51,179 nucleotides of DNA from positions 1-51,179 of the forward strand of contig NZ_QWKP01000209.1 of the NCBI RefSeq assembly GCF_003470205.1, given 5' to 3'. Under the pieces are notes generated by a model. The model saw only the letters and a list, made by a program, of their open reading frames with translations. It searched no databases and was not told where the DNA came from. Every line of letters starts with the position of its first letter. Within the stretch, counting starts at the first letter, position 1. A program made the translations under genes and the position numbers. Origin of the DNA: Cellulomonas rhizosphaerae (GTDB lineage: Bacteria; Actinomycetota; Actinomycetes; Actinomycetales; Cellulomonadaceae). This document shows, piece by piece, positions 1 through 8,164 of this stretch.

Positions 1-369
1 CCCCGTGCCGCCCTTGACGACGACGCGGTACTTGGCGCCGTCGAGCTTGGTCGACGCGACGACCTTGTACGTCGCCTTCGTCGCGCCGCTGATCTTCGCG
101 AAGGAGCTCTTGCCCGGCTTGCGGACGTACCACCGGTAGCTGAGCTTCGAGCCCTTGGCCTTGACCGTGAACGTGGCCTTCTTGCCGGCGACGGCCGCGG
201 CGGAGCGCGGCTGCGTCGCGATCTTCGTCGAGCTCACCTTGACGGTCTTGACCGTCGACACGCTCGTGGCCACGGGTGCGGCGGTGGCGGGAGCCACGAG
301 CCCCAGAGCGAGTGCGCCACCCAGGGTGGCGGCGAGACCGGCACGAAGCACGGCGGGTCGGGCAGACAT
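1..369 (-). CDS. Secreted Ig-like domain protein (3' part outside window)
   Basis: The 123 visible codons start at ATG 367-369, preceded by AAGGGG at a normal distance. The product begins with a signal peptide (MSARPAVLRAG, a hydrophobic stretch, then an Ala-X-Ala-like site near residue 30). One Ig-like domain follows, with the pattern [16 protein letters not shown] and a later LDGAKYRVVV strand. It is closely related to the two downstream secreted proteins at 676-1755 and 1868-2986, so it is the third member of a tandem family. It is lysine-rich and so probably basic. The C-terminus lies off the left edge, so total length is unknown. Cell-surface or secreted location is well supported; binding partner and function are unknown. 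Unlike its two paralogues I see no clear CTCAAG/CCGATT promoter element upstream. Confidence 0.8.
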   Translation of the reverse strand, partial: MSARPAVLRAGLAATLGGALALGLVAPATAAPVATSVSTVKTVKVSSTKIATQPRSAAAVAGKKATFTVKAKGSKLSYRWYVRKPGKSSFAKISGATKATYKVVASTKLDGAKYRVVVKGGTG

Positions 370-675
370 CGGTGAGTTCCCCTTGCGTCAGGATCTGCGG
401 AGGCGGGGTCCGTTCGGCCCGCTCGGCGCGCACCCACGAACCTGCTCACGAAGAGCGCAGAGGTGCGGCAGTCGATGCTCTCGCGCCCGGACGCAGCCGC
501 TCTGGTCCCCAAGTCCTAGGTCGTCGACCGCGTCGACTGCTACGGGAGTGCCCTCACCCGGCCAGCGGACATGACGCTCGTCACTCACGGCGGCCCGCGC
601 TCTCGGGCCTGACGAACGACGACGGCGCGCGCGGTCGCCTGCTGGAGACCGAGCGCGCCGTCGAGGCGTGAGGCG
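370..675. other. Intergenic region between two Ig-like genes
   Basis: This 306-base stretch carries no gene I can support. It should hold the promoter of the gene ending at base 1. A weak GCCGAA element lies on the minus strand at 418-413, but no matching upstream box is seen. Near its right end it contains the hairpin at 620-663 that probably terminates the gene at 676-1755. Open frames crossing it on both strands have Arg/Ala-rich shadow composition. Confidence 0.6.
620..663 (-). terminator. Hairpin downstream of the second Ig-like gene
   Basis: Bases 620-636 and 647-663 are inverted repeats of 17 bases with one mismatch, around a 10-base loop. The hairpin starts 12 bases beyond the stop codon at 676-678 (minus strand). 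The T-tract after it is weak (TCGTTCGT), which is common in GC-rich actinobacteria. Confidence 0.6.
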
Positions 676-1755
676 TCAGTTGACGGCCAGGTACTCCGAG
701 AAGTTGTTGCTCGTGTCGGTGACCTTCCAGACGGCACCCTTGAGCGCGCTCGTCGGGACAAGGGCGACCGAGCCGAGCTCCTTGGACTCGCCCGACTCGA
801 TGAGGACCGGGTCGGAGTCGACGAGTGCGGGGTCGCCCTCGGCGTAGGTCTTGCCGTCGCCACCCACGAGGACGACCTTGAGGCCAGTCTGAGCGTTGCC
901 CGTGCCCTCGCCGACGTAGTAGACGCGCGTGCTCAGCGCGTAGTAGCCCCATCCCGCGGGCGGGGTGTGCGCACCAGCGCTCACGGCGCCGGCCGTGACC
1001 TCGTCGGTGCCGAACGATGCGAGGGCCCACTCGGTCAGCTCCGCGTACTGCCCGATCCCGAACGGGTCGGCGACCGAGGAGCGGACCCACAGCGTCGCCG
1101 CCTTGCTCGCGACCTTGCCGGCCTTGTTGCTCACGACGACCCGGTAGTCGGTCCCGTCGAGGGCGGTCCTCGTGCTCACGGCGATGCTCGTGCTCGTCTT
1201 GCCCGAGACGTTCGTCCAGGCGCCACCCTCGACCGACTTCTGCCACTGGTAGTGCAGAGCGTGGCCCGCAGCCTTCACGGTGAACGTGGCCTTGGAGCCC
1301 GTCTTCACGAGGACCGTGTGCGGCTGCGTCGTCACCTTGGGCTTCGAGACGACGACGAGCTTCGCGGTCTTCGACGTGACCTTGCCCTTCGCCCCCTTGA
1401 CCACCACGCGGAAGCGCGCGCCGTCGAGCTTGGACGAGGTCTTCACGGAGTACGAGGACTTCTTCGCGCCCGAGATCTTGGCGAACGACGTCTTGCCGGG
1501 CTTGCTCACGTACCACTGGTAGGTGAGCTTGGTGCCCTTGGCGCCGACCTTGAAGGTCGCCTTCTTGCCGGCGACGACGGTGAGCGACTTCGGCGCGGTG
1601 GTGACCTTCGTCGCGACCGCCTTGGCGGCGGCGTGGTGGGTGACGACCGCGGAGGTCACGGGGGCCGCGTTCGCGGGGGCGACGAGGCCGAGAGCAAGGG
1701 CTCCACCGAGCACGGCGGCGATGCCGGCTCGCAGGGCCAGGGGACGAGCAGACAT
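676..1755 (-). CDS. Secreted protein with two Ig-like domains and a DUF4352-like C-terminal domain
   Basis: A 359-residue secreted protein. ATG at 1753-1755 is preceded by AGAGGA at good spacing; the frame opens further upstream but without a ribosome site. Residues 1-31 form a signal peptide (MSARPLALRAG, then a hydrophobic run ending APANAA). Ig-like domains lie at about 50-136 (Trp81) and 139-224 (Trp171). The last 130 residues form a separate beta-rich domain resembling DUF4352-type extracellular domains; that resemblance is by pattern only. The protein is rich in lysine. Its leader, signal peptide and domain order match the neighbour at 1868-2986, showing tandem duplication. A CTCAAG-N16-CCGATT element ends 46 bases before the ATG, suggesting sigma28-type (FliA) control. 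Function is unknown; adhesion or wall-polymer binding is a guess. Confidence 0.85.
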   Translation of the reverse strand: MSARPLALRAGIAAVLGGALALGLVAPANAAPVTSAVVTHHAAAKAVATKVTTAPKSLTVVAGKKATFKVGAKGTKLTYQWYVSKPGKTSFAKISGAKKSSYSVKTSSKLDGARFRVVVKGAKGKVTSKTAKLVVVSKPKVTTQPHTVLVKTGSKATFTVKAAGHALHYQWQKSVEGGAWTNVSGKTSTSIAVSTRTALDGTDYRVVVSNKAGKVASKAATLWVRSSVADPFGIGQYAELTEWALASFGTDEVTAGAVSAGAHTPPAGWGYYALSTRVYYVGEGTGNAQTGLKVVLVGGDGKTYAEGDPALVDSDPVLIESGESKELGSVALVPTSALKGAVWKVTDTSNNFSEYLAVN

Positions 1756-1801
1756 GTGCTTCCTCTTTCCGGGTGTGCTGGCGCGATCGGCGCCGTCGGA
1801 G

Positions 1802-1829
1802 AATCGGTTGCTGCGGGCGCCGACTTGAG
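1802..1829 (-). promoter_or_regulatory. Candidate sigma28 (FliA-type) promoter
   Basis: On the minus strand CTCAAG (1829-1824) is followed after 16 bases by CCGATT (1807-1802), and the ATG at 1755 is 46 bases further on. The same two boxes, spacing and distance occur before the paralogue starting at 2986. The boxes resemble the TAAA/CTAAA and GCCGATAA/CCGATAT elements of FliA/SigD promoters. Assignment to that sigma factor is inference. Confidence 0.5.
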
Positions 1830-1830
1830 C

Positions 1831-1860
1831 CGGACGGCGCACCGTCCTGTGCGCCGTCCG
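1831..1860 (-). terminator. Hairpin terminator after the third Ig-like gene
   Basis: Bases 1831-1841 and 1850-1860 form a perfect 11-base inverted repeat around an 8-base loop. It begins 7 bases after the stop codon of the gene at 1868-2986 (minus strand) and lies just upstream of the next gene's promoter boxes, so it would insulate the two paralogues. Confidence 0.65.
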
Positions 1861-1867
1861 TCACAGG

Positions 1868-2986
1868 TCAGGCGACCGTGGCCGCCCAGTACGACGTGGA
1901 GGCGGGGGCGTACCGCGTGGCCGGGCCGCTCGCCGCCCAGACGGCGCCGGCGATCACCGAGTCGGGTGCGAGCGCGCCCACCGTGGAGAGCGAGCAGCCG
2001 AACTCGGCGGCGTCGCTGTACTTCTTCGTCATCGCCGCGGGGACCGCCGGCAGCGCCACTCCGGTGGTCGTGTAGAGCGCACCGTCCTTGCCTCGCAGGC
2101 GGACGGTGGCGGGGGCGGGCGTCCCCTCGTCCGAGAAGTTGCACGCGAGGACCGTCGTCGTGACGTACGTCGAGCCGGCCGGCGCCGCGGGGTTCGCCGG
2201 CGACGCCGCGGCGACCTCGGCGTCGGCGTCGAGGTCCGAGTGCTCGACGACCAGCGCCCACTCCCCCGCGACACCCATCGACCCGGGGGTGTACGGGTCG
2301 GACGCCGTCGAGGTCACGTCGAGGAACGCCGGCAGGCTCTCGGTCCTGCCGGCCTTGTTCCTCACGACGACCTCGACGAGGCTGCCGTTGAGCGCCGATC
2401 GCGCCGTGAGCGTGACGGACCGGCCCGTGCCAGGAAGGGTCTGCCAGTCCAGGCTCTCCATGCTGGCGATCCGCCAGGTGTACGTCAGGCCGTGCCCGGC
2501 AGCCTTGACCGAGAACGTGACCTTGTCCCCGCTCCTCGCCTGGCGGTCGGCCGGGTCGGTGATGATCTTCGGCTTCGAGACCACGACCAGGGCGGCCGAC
2601 TTCGACGTCACCGTGCCCTTGGCCCCCGTGACGACCACGCGGTAGCGCGCGCCGTCGATCCTGCTCATCGCCGTCACGCCGTAGGTCCGCGTCTTGGCGC
2701 CGGCGACCTTCGCGTACGAGGACTTGCCGGGCTTGCGGACGTACCACTGGTAGCTGAGCTTGGTGCCCTTCGCGCTGACGGAGAACTTCGCCCGCTTCCC
2801 GGCGACCACGCTGAGCGACTTCGGGGAGGCGGTGACCTTGGTCCTGACCACCTTCGCGGCCGCCTCGTGCGAGACGACGGTCGACGTCTGCGGGGCCGCG
2901 TTCGCGGGGGCGACGAAGCCGAGGGCAAGGACTCCACCGAGGACGGCGGCGATGCCGGCTCGCAGGGCCGTCGGACGCACAGGCAT
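1868..2986 (-). CDS. Secreted protein with two Ig-like domains and a C-terminal extracellular domain
   Basis: A 372-residue paralogue of the gene at 676-1755. ATG 2984-2986 follows AGGAAGAGGA; the open frame extends upstream but that part overlaps rmlA on the other strand and is non-coding in composition. A signal peptide ([11 protein letters not shown] to APANAAP, about residues 1-31) is followed by a first Ig-like domain with [17 protein letters not shown] second, more diverged Ig-like domain has the YTWRIAS core, and the C-terminal domain is about 140 residues. That domain contains two cysteines (in LACNF and FGCSL) that could form a disulfide. It is exported, basic and of unknown function. 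It has the same sigma28-like promoter geometry as its neighbour and its own terminator. Confidence 0.85.
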   Translation of the reverse strand: MPVRPTALRAGIAAVLGGVLALGFVAPANAAPQTSTVVSHEAAAKVVRTKVTASPKSLSVVAGKRAKFSVSAKGTKLSYQWYVRKPGKSSYAKVAGAKTRTYGVTAMSRIDGARYRVVVTGAKGTVTSKSAALVVVSKPKIITDPADRQARSGDKVTFSVKAAGHGLTYTWRIASMESLDWQTLPGTGRSVTLTARSALNGSLVEVVVRNKAGRTESLPAFLDVTSTASDPYTPGSMGVAGEWALVVEHSDLDADAEVAAASPANPAAPAGSTYVTTTVLACNFSDEGTPAPATVRLRGKDGALYTTTGVALPAVPAAMTKKYSDAAEFGCSLSTVGALAPDSVIAGAVWAASGPATRYAPASTSYWAATVA

Positions 2987-3032
2987 GGGTTCCTCTTCCT
3001 GACAGACTCGCGCGCCGGTCGGCACAGCCGGG

Positions 3033-3060
3033 AATCGGTTGCCGGAAGGACCGACTTGAG
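3033..3060 (-). promoter_or_regulatory. Candidate sigma28 (FliA-type) promoter
   Basis: Minus-strand CTCAAG (3060-3055), 16 bases, CCGATT (3038-3033), then 46 bases to the ATG at 2986. This matches the element at 1829-1802 box for box and base for base in spacing, while the sequence between the boxes differs. Conservation of the boxes alone supports a real promoter; the sigma28 assignment is inference. Confidence 0.5.
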
Positions 3061-3103
3061 CGGCGATGAGCCGACAGTGGCTCACATCGGCAAGGATGGG
3101 CCC

Positions 3104-3973
3104 ATGCGAGGCATCATCCTGGCCGGTGGATCCGGCACCCGACTGCACCCCATCACCCTCGGAGTGAGCAAGCAGCTCGTCCCGGTCTACGACAAGCCGA
3201 TGATCTACTACCCGCTGTCCACACTGATCCTCGCGGGCATCCGCGATGTGCTGATCATCACGACGCCGCACGACGCCGAGCAGTTCCGCCGCCTGCTGGG
3301 TGACGGCTCGCAGTTCGGGATCTCCATCCAGTACACCGTGCAGGCGGAGCCGAACGGCCTCGCGCAGGCATTCGTGCTGGGCGAGAGCTTCCTCGGCTCG
3401 GAGCCCGCTGCGCTGGTTCTCGGCGACAACATCTTCTACGGCCCGGGCCTGGGATCCCAGCTGCAGCGCTTCGCAGCTGTGGACGGCGGTGCGGTGTTCG
3501 CGTACCGGGTGGCCGACCCGACGGCGTACGGCGTCGTCGAGTTCGACGAGCAAGGCCGCGCGCTCTCGATCGAGGAGAAGCCTACGGCCCCCAAGAGCAA
3601 CTACGCCGTGCCGGGTCTGTACTTCTACGACAACGACGTGGTCGCCATCGCGCGGGACCTGCGGCCCTCGCCGCGCGGCGAGTACGAGATCACGGACGTC
3701 AACCGCACCTACCTCGAGCAGGGGCGCCTGCAGGTCGGTGTCCTGCCCCGCGGCACCGCGTGGCTCGACACCGGTACGTTCGACTCACTCATCGAGGCAT
3801 CCGACTACGTCCGCACGGTCGAGCACCGGCAGGGGACGAAGATCGGCTCGCCGGAGGAGGTGGCCTGGCGCCGCGGGTTCCTCACGGACGACGAGTTGCG
3901 GGTGCGCGCCGAGGCGCTCGTGAAGTCCGGCTACGGGACCTACCTGCTGGGGCTGATCGCCGAGGGGCGCTGA
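3104..3973 (+). CDS. rmlA: Glucose-1-phosphate thymidylyltransferase RmlA
   Basis: Makes dTDP-glucose from glucose-1-phosphate and dTTP, the first step to dTDP-L-rhamnose in the cytoplasm. At 289 residues it has the usual length. The nucleotide-binding signature [11 protein letters not shown] is at residues 6-16, the [12 protein letters not shown] segment at 22-33, and the metal-binding GDN at 107-109. ATG 3104 follows AAGGA at 3092-3096. The gene is divergent from the Ig-like gene at 2986. Its 3' end overlaps the convergent rmlD by 34 bases, so the two rhamnose genes are not co-transcribed even though they serve the same pathway. Confidence 0.95.
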   Translation: MRGIILAGGSGTRLHPITLGVSKQLVPVYDKPMIYYPLSTLILAGIRDVLIITTPHDAEQFRRLLGDGSQFGISIQYTVQAEPNGLAQAFVLGESFLGSEPAALVLGDNIFYGPGLGSQLQRFAAVDGGAVFAYRVADPTAYGVVEFDEQGRALSIEEKPTAPKSNYAVPGLYFYDNDVVAIARDLRPSPRGEYEITDVNRTYLEQGRLQVGVLPRGTAWLDTGTFDSLIEASDYVRTVEHRQGTKIGSPEEVAWRRGFLTDDELRVRAEALVKSGYGTYLLGLIAEGR

Positions 3974-4818
3974 CCGAGCACCGCGTCCGCCGCGAGCGCC
4001 CAACGCTCGTCCCATGGACCGATCGGCTGGACTCCTGCGGCGACGAGAGCATCGTGGCCCAGAACCGAGTAGGCCGGGCGCGGCGCCGGGCGGACGAAGG
4101 CGTCGCTTGTCGTCGGGACGACGATCGCGGGGTCGAGGCCGGCCGCGATCACGACGGCTCGGGCGAACCCGTGCCAGGACACCTCGCCTGAGGAAGTCCC
4201 GTGGTAGGTCCCGGCCGGGGCGTTGGCGACGACAAGTCGCACGATGAGCTCCGCAAGGTCACTCGTCCACGTCGGTTGCCCCACTTGATCGTCCACCACG
4301 TCCAGGCCACCGCGCTCACGAGCGACGCGCGCGATCGTCTTGGGGAAGCACGGACCACCCGCACCGTAGAGCCACGCGGTTCGCACGATGATCGCGTCAG
4401 GGCTCTCAGCGCGCACCGCCCACTCGCCGGAGGCCTTGGTCCTGCCGTAGGCAGATTTCGGCGCGAGCGCCTCGCGTTCACCGTAGGGAGACGACGCGGT
4501 CCCGTCGAAAACGTAGTCGGTGCTGACGTGGACGAGGCGTGCCCCGGCCGCGGCGGCGGCCGCGGCAACGACTGCCGCCCCAGCAGCGTTGACGGAGAAG
4601 GCTGTGGCCTCGTCTGACTCCGCGGCGTCGACCGCTGTGTACGCGGCACAGTTCACGACGACGTCGGCACCTACGAGCGCCGCGCGTACCGCGGCCGGTG
4701 CCGTGACATCGAGCTCGGCGCGTCCAAACGCATCCACCTCGTCGCTTGATCGCGCACCAAGGACCTCCAGCAGGTCGCGGGCAAGCATCCCCCTCGCCCC
4801 TGTCACCACCCAGCGCAC
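3940..4818 (-). CDS. rmlD: dTDP-4-dehydrorhamnose reductase RmlD
   Basis: Last step of dTDP-L-rhamnose synthesis: NAD(P)H reduction of dTDP-4-keto-rhamnose. About 292 residues. The N-terminal Rossmann motif VTGARGMLA (residues 5-13) has Ala in place of the usual third Gly. STDYVFDG lies at about 99-106, and the catalytic pair Tyr124/Lys128 sits in SAYGRTK. Two GTG codons compete. The one at 4824 directly abuts GAGGA, while the one at 4818 has GAGGAG five bases upstream, so 4818 is chosen. The 3' end overlaps rmlA convergently by 34 bases, and the promoter faces away from the GT61 gene at 4911. Confidence 0.93.
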   Translation of the reverse strand: MRWVVTGARGMLARDLLEVLGARSSDEVDAFGRAELDVTAPAAVRAALVGADVVVNCAAYTAVDAAESDEATAFSVNAAGAAVVAAAAAAAGARLVHVSTDYVFDGTASSPYGEREALAPKSAYGRTKASGEWAVRAESPDAIIVRTAWLYGAGGPCFPKTIARVARERGGLDVVDDQVGQPTWTSDLAELIVRLVVANAPAGTYHGTSSGEVSWHGFARAVVIAAGLDPAIVVPTTSDAFVRPAPRPAYSVLGHDALVAAGVQPIGPWDERWALAADAVLGQRPSAISPSR

Positions 4819-4865
4819 GCGCACTCCTCGACGTTGCCGACGCGCTCCGGACGAGCGCTAGCCGA

Positions 4866-4871
4866 TACTGT
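4866..4871 (+). promoter_or_regulatory. Candidate -10 box TACTGT for the GT61 gene
   Basis: TACTGT lies 39 bases before the TTG start at 4911, inside the 92-base divergent gap between rmlD and the GT61 gene. No convincing -35 box is visible. Low-specificity call. Confidence 0.25.
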
Positions 4872-4910
4872 GACACGTCCCGCAGTCGATCACCGCCAGG
4901 AGAACGCCCC

Positions 4911-6635
4911 TTGACCCCCCTACCGTTCCGCCGCAGCGGCAGTGCGGCCGGTGGCCAGCGGCCGCGTGGGACCGCGGGCTCCCTGCAGTTCGCCGAAGCC
5001 GTGGCGGCGCTCGATGCGCCTGGAGCCGTGCTCGTCGTGTCGGACGACCTGGCGTCGGTCCGAGAGATCGCTGCACGACTTCACCGTGCGACGGTTCACG
5101 CACTTGTGGCGACGCATCCTGCCGGCGACCCCATCCCGCAGAATGTGACCCTTCACCTAGCCGCAACGCCGTCCGAGCGCGTTCGCGTCGTGGCAGAGCT
5201 ACCCAGGTTCGATGCCGCCCTCGACATGCTCGTCGATCAGGCGGACAAGGTCGCCGCCCTGCGATCCCTGGCGTACTTCGTCAAGGTCGACGGCACCTAC
5301 CTCGTGCGCGAGCCAGGCGAGCGGCACGCGGGCTCGAACGTCACCGCCCTGCTCGACGGCCTCACGGCGCTTGCCGCTTCGGTCGAGATGCGACGGTCGG
5401 CCCCCGTGCCGGACGCCGAGCTCGCCCAGGCTGTCGTCGTCGCGTCGTCGTCGAGCGCAGTCGCTAGCCTTACCCGCCGGCGGCACTTCTACTTCAAGCT
5501 GCGTGACGCCGAGGCCGACCGGGTACTCACCCAGCGCTACGGCGCGGAGTGGGGCGACGTGCTTCACACCGTCCTCCCGCGCGAGTTCGCCGCACAGGGA
5601 TCCGTGACGGCGCACGGCACGGGGCCAGCGCTCGGGAGCAACCAGACGATTGATGTTCCAGCTCTTCACCTGCGGTCCTACCGGTGGCCACGTGCGTCTG
5701 TGCGTCAGCTGCTGACCTATGGGGGCGACTACGTGCTGCCCGACGCGTTCCGGCATCCGCTGCAGCCGACGCTGAGCCATCCTCAGCTGGCTGGCGTCAG
5801 CAGAGACTTCGGGCGGCTGCTGCGCCGTGCCCAGCCGACGTCCCGGCGGAAACTTCGCGGCGCGTACTACTACATCGACTGCACCTACCCGACACACTTC
5901 GGTCACATCACGACGGAGGTCCTCGCGCGTCTATGGGGCTGGGAGCTCGCGCGTCGCGAGCACCCCGGCATCCGGCCGCTCCTCACCGTGCGAACCGAGG
6001 GTGCCGGGATGCCGTCGTACCAGGGTCAGATCTTGGCCGCCTTGGGGATGGATCCGGCAACCGCCGAGGTCGTCGGGCCACACGAGGCCGTCGACGTCGA
6101 GACGCTCCTCAGCGTCACCCCCGCCTTCGAGAATCCGTTCTACGTCGCGCCCGAGATGGCAGAGCTCTGGACCCGGCTCAGCGCCGGTCTGCCGGACGCC
6201 GCCCCGCCGACGGACAACGAGCGCATCTTCATCTCGCGCCGGACGTCAGGCAAGCGCGACTGCATCGAGACTCCAGAGGTCGAGCGCTACTTCGCCGCAG
6301 CCGGCTTCTCCGTGATCTATCCCGAGGAGCACGGTTACGCGGAGCAGCGCGCCATGTTCAGCCGGGCGCGAATCGTCGCGGGCTTCGGCGGAAGTGGCAT
6401 GTTCAACATGATGTTCGCGCCGTCAGCACGCATCATCATCATCTCGGGCGACGCCTACACTGCCGCGAACGAGTTCCTGTTCGCCGCCGCGAACGGCAAT
6501 GAGCTTCACTACTTCTGGGGCACATCGACAATCCGACCTCCGAAGCCTGGCGCCTACCTCCACGAAGCCTTCCAGTCGGACTTCCACTTCGACGTTCACG
6601 CCTTCGCGCCCGAGCTCGCTCCCCTGCTGGCCTGA
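4911..6635 (+). CDS. GT61 (DUF563) family glycosyltransferase with N-terminal Rossmann-like region
   Basis: Start is TTG 4911 with AGGAG at 4898-4902, giving 574 residues. An upstream extension would run into rmlD and has no ribosome site. The C-terminal half (about 315-570) has the GT61 pattern: HFGHITTE at 329-336, an SRR triplet at 442-444, an EQ pair in GYAEQRAMF, and GFGGSGMFNMMF at 491-502. GT61 enzymes transfer sugars such as xylose or GlcNAc to glycans; the donor here cannot be told. The first 290 residues are not typical of GT61. A stretch around 95-130 looks like the core of a class I methyltransferase fold without its catalytic residues (inference). Followed 24 bases later by rmlC in the same direction, so probably an operon that uses dTDP-rhamnose. 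Confidence 0.8.
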   Translation: MTPLPFRRSGSAAGGQRPRGTAGSLQFAEAVAALDAPGAVLVVSDDLASVREIAARLHRATVHALVATHPAGDPIPQNVTLHLAATPSERVRVVAELPRFDAALDMLVDQADKVAALRSLAYFVKVDGTYLVREPGERHAGSNVTALLDGLTALAASVEMRRSAPVPDAELAQAVVVASSSSAVASLTRRRHFYFKLRDAEADRVLTQRYGAEWGDVLHTVLPREFAAQGSVTAHGTGPALGSNQTIDVPALHLRSYRWPRASVRQLLTYGGDYVLPDAFRHPLQPTLSHPQLAGVSRDFGRLLRRAQPTSRRKLRGAYYYIDCTYPTHFGHITTEVLARLWGWELARREHPGIRPLLTVRTEGAGMPSYQGQILAALGMDPATAEVVGPHEAVDVETLLSVTPAFENPFYVAPEMAELWTRLSAGLPDAAPPTDNERIFISRRTSGKRDCIETPEVERYFAAAGFSVIYPEEHGYAEQRAMFSRARIVAGFGGSGMFNMMFAPSARIIIISGDAYTAANEFLFAAANGNELHYFWGTSTIRPPKPGAYLHEAFQSDFHFDVHAFAPELAPLLA

Positions 6636-6659
6636 CCGATCACTCGACCGAGGAGAGTC

Positions 6660-7265
6660 ATGAACTACCGAGAGCTGGCCGTGCCTGGCGCATGGGAGAT
6701 CACACCGCAGCAGTTCGGCGACCCACGAGGCGTCTTCCTGGAGTGGTTCAAGGACGCCCCGTTCGCCGAGCACGCTGGGCACGCTCTGAACCTCGCGCAG
6801 GCCAACCTCTCGGTCTCTGCGGCGGGCGTCGTGCGCGGAGTGCACTTCGCGGACGTCCCTCCCGGGCAGGCCAAGTACGTCACCTGCGCACGTGGAGCGG
6901 TGCTCGACGTCGTCGTCGACATCCGGGTCGGATCCCCGACCTTCGGGAAGTGGGACGCCGTGCTCCTTGACGACGTCGATCGCCGGGCCATCTACCTCGC
7001 CGAAGGACTGGGCCACGCGTTCATGTCCCTCGAGGACGACTCCACGGTGCTCTACTTGTGCTCGACGGGCTACACGCCCGGCCGCGAGCACGGGATCCAC
7101 CCGCTGGACGAGACCGTAGGCATTGCGTGGCCCACGACTGCCAGGGACGGCTCGGCGATCACGCCGCAGCTGTCGCAGAAGGACGCCGATGCGCCCTCGC
7201 TCGTCGAGGCACTCGAGACCGACCTGCTGCCCACCTTTGCGCAGGTCGCTGCACTGCGGAGCTGA
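6660..7265 (+). CDS. rmlC: dTDP-4-dehydrorhamnose 3,5-epimerase RmlC
   Basis: Epimerises dTDP-4-keto-6-deoxyglucose at C3 and C5, between RmlB and RmlD. The cupin protein is 201 residues, a little longer than the usual ~185. Conserved features are DPRGVF at 21-26, RGVHF at 59-63 with catalytic His62, DVVVDIRVGSPTFGKW, and the tyrosine-bearing CSTGYTPGREHGI segment. ATG 6660 follows GAGGAG at ideal spacing. It lies 24 bases after the GT61 gene and ends convergently with the ABC ATPase gene. The last 25 residues, past the usual cupin end, are divergent. Confidence 0.93.
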   Translation: MNYRELAVPGAWEITPQQFGDPRGVFLEWFKDAPFAEHAGHALNLAQANLSVSAAGVVRGVHFADVPPGQAKYVTCARGAVLDVVVDIRVGSPTFGKWDAVLLDDVDRRAIYLAEGLGHAFMSLEDDSTVLYLCSTGYTPGREHGIHPLDETVGIAWPTTARDGSAITPQLSQKDADAPSLVEALETDLLPTFAQVAALRS

Positions 7266-7317
7266 TCTCCTCACTCCAGGGCCGCAGCAGACAGTCACTG
7301 CCGCTCGAGGTCGTGCG

Positions 7318-8163
7318 TCAGCCGTCCTGCTTCTTGACGAAGGCCTTGTAGGCGGCGCACACCTCGGTCGACGGTCCATCCATGACGAGCTTGCCCTGAT
7401 GTATCCACAGCGTCCGCGCGCAGATGCTCTCGACCGTCGCGAGCGAGTGACTGACGAGGAAGACGGTACCCGCCTCGTCGCGAATCGCGTCGATGCGGTC
7501 CTTGCTCTTCCGCCGGAATGCGGCGTCGCCGGTGGCGAGCGCCTCGTCGATCATCAGCACGTCGGGGACAGCCGCAGCGCTGATGGCAAACCTCAGGCGC
7601 GCGCTCATCCCCGAGGAGTACGCATTCATCGGCAGGTAGATCGAGTCGCCGATCCCGGAGAACTCGACGATGTCGTCGAACTTGGCCCGCACCTCCTCGG
7701 GCGACAGCCCGAGCGCGAGGCCACCGATCATCACGTTGCGCTCACCGGTGAGTGATCCCATCAGCACCGCGTTGACCCCGAGCAACGACGGCTCCCCAGA
7801 GACGTAGACGGAACCCTCCGTGGGGGGGATGAGGCCGGCGATCGCGCGCAGCAGCGTGCTCTTGCCCGAGCCGTTGACCCCGACGATGCCGATCGACTCT
7901 CCGTGGCGGGCGATGAACGAGATGCCGCGTACAGCCTCGACCGACGTGAGGCCCCCCATGTGCACGGTGCTGCGGTTGAGCACGCGCTTGAGCACGCCCG
8001 GCCTGCCCTGACCGGCAGCCACGCGCTTGCCCCCGAAGATGCGGTACGTGACGTACAGGTCGTCGACGACGAGCGACGGCGCGCCCAGCTCCCGCCCGTT
8101 GGGCTTGAACTCGCTCAGGTCCTCGGCGTCGACCTCGAAGTCGATCTCCTCAGGGATGCTCAT
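7318..8163 (-). CDS. Polysaccharide/teichoic acid export ABC transporter ATPase (TagH/Wzt-like)
   Basis: The 281-residue ATPase would power export of a lipid-linked wall polymer by the adjacent permease. Walker A GVNGSGKST is at 95-103, the ABC signature YSSGMSARL at 182-190, Walker B VLMIDEALATGD around 202-212, and the switch His at 239. The YSSGM signature and the ~75-residue N-terminal extension are typical of the TagH/RfbE export subfamily. It lacks the C-terminal carbohydrate-binding domain of long Wzt proteins, so it should not read a chain-end cap. ATG 8163 starts one base after the permease stop (TGAGATG), with GGGAG inside the permease end, so the two are translationally coupled. 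Confidence 0.92.
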   Translation of the reverse strand: MSIPEEIDFEVDAEDLSEFKPNGRELGAPSLVVDDLYVTYRIFGGKRVAAGQGRPGVLKRVLNRSTVHMGGLTSVEAVRGISFIARHGESIGIVGVNGSGKSTLLRAIAGLIPPTEGSVYVSGEPSLLGVNAVLMGSLTGERNVMIGGLALGLSPEEVRAKFDDIVEFSGIGDSIYLPMNAYSSGMSARLRFAISAAAVPDVLMIDEALATGDAAFRRKSKDRIDAIRDEAGTVFLVSHSLATVESICARTLWIHQGKLVMDGPSTEVCAAYKAFVKKQDG

Positions 8164-8164
8164 C

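Noticed and set aside
581-1864. Open frame of 427 codons on the minus strand over the Ig-like gene
   Set aside because: Same strand as the real gene in another frame, with Arg/Gly/Gln-rich composition; the true frame has a signal peptide and Ig domains.
2240-3103. RmlA frame extended about 288 codons upstream
   Set aside because: It lies antisense to the Ig-like gene at 1868-2986, and RmlA is complete from ATG 3104 with a ribosome site.
4834-4871. TTGCCG as a -35 box for the GT61 gene
   Set aside because: The distance to the TACTGT box is 26 bases, too long for a normal promoter.
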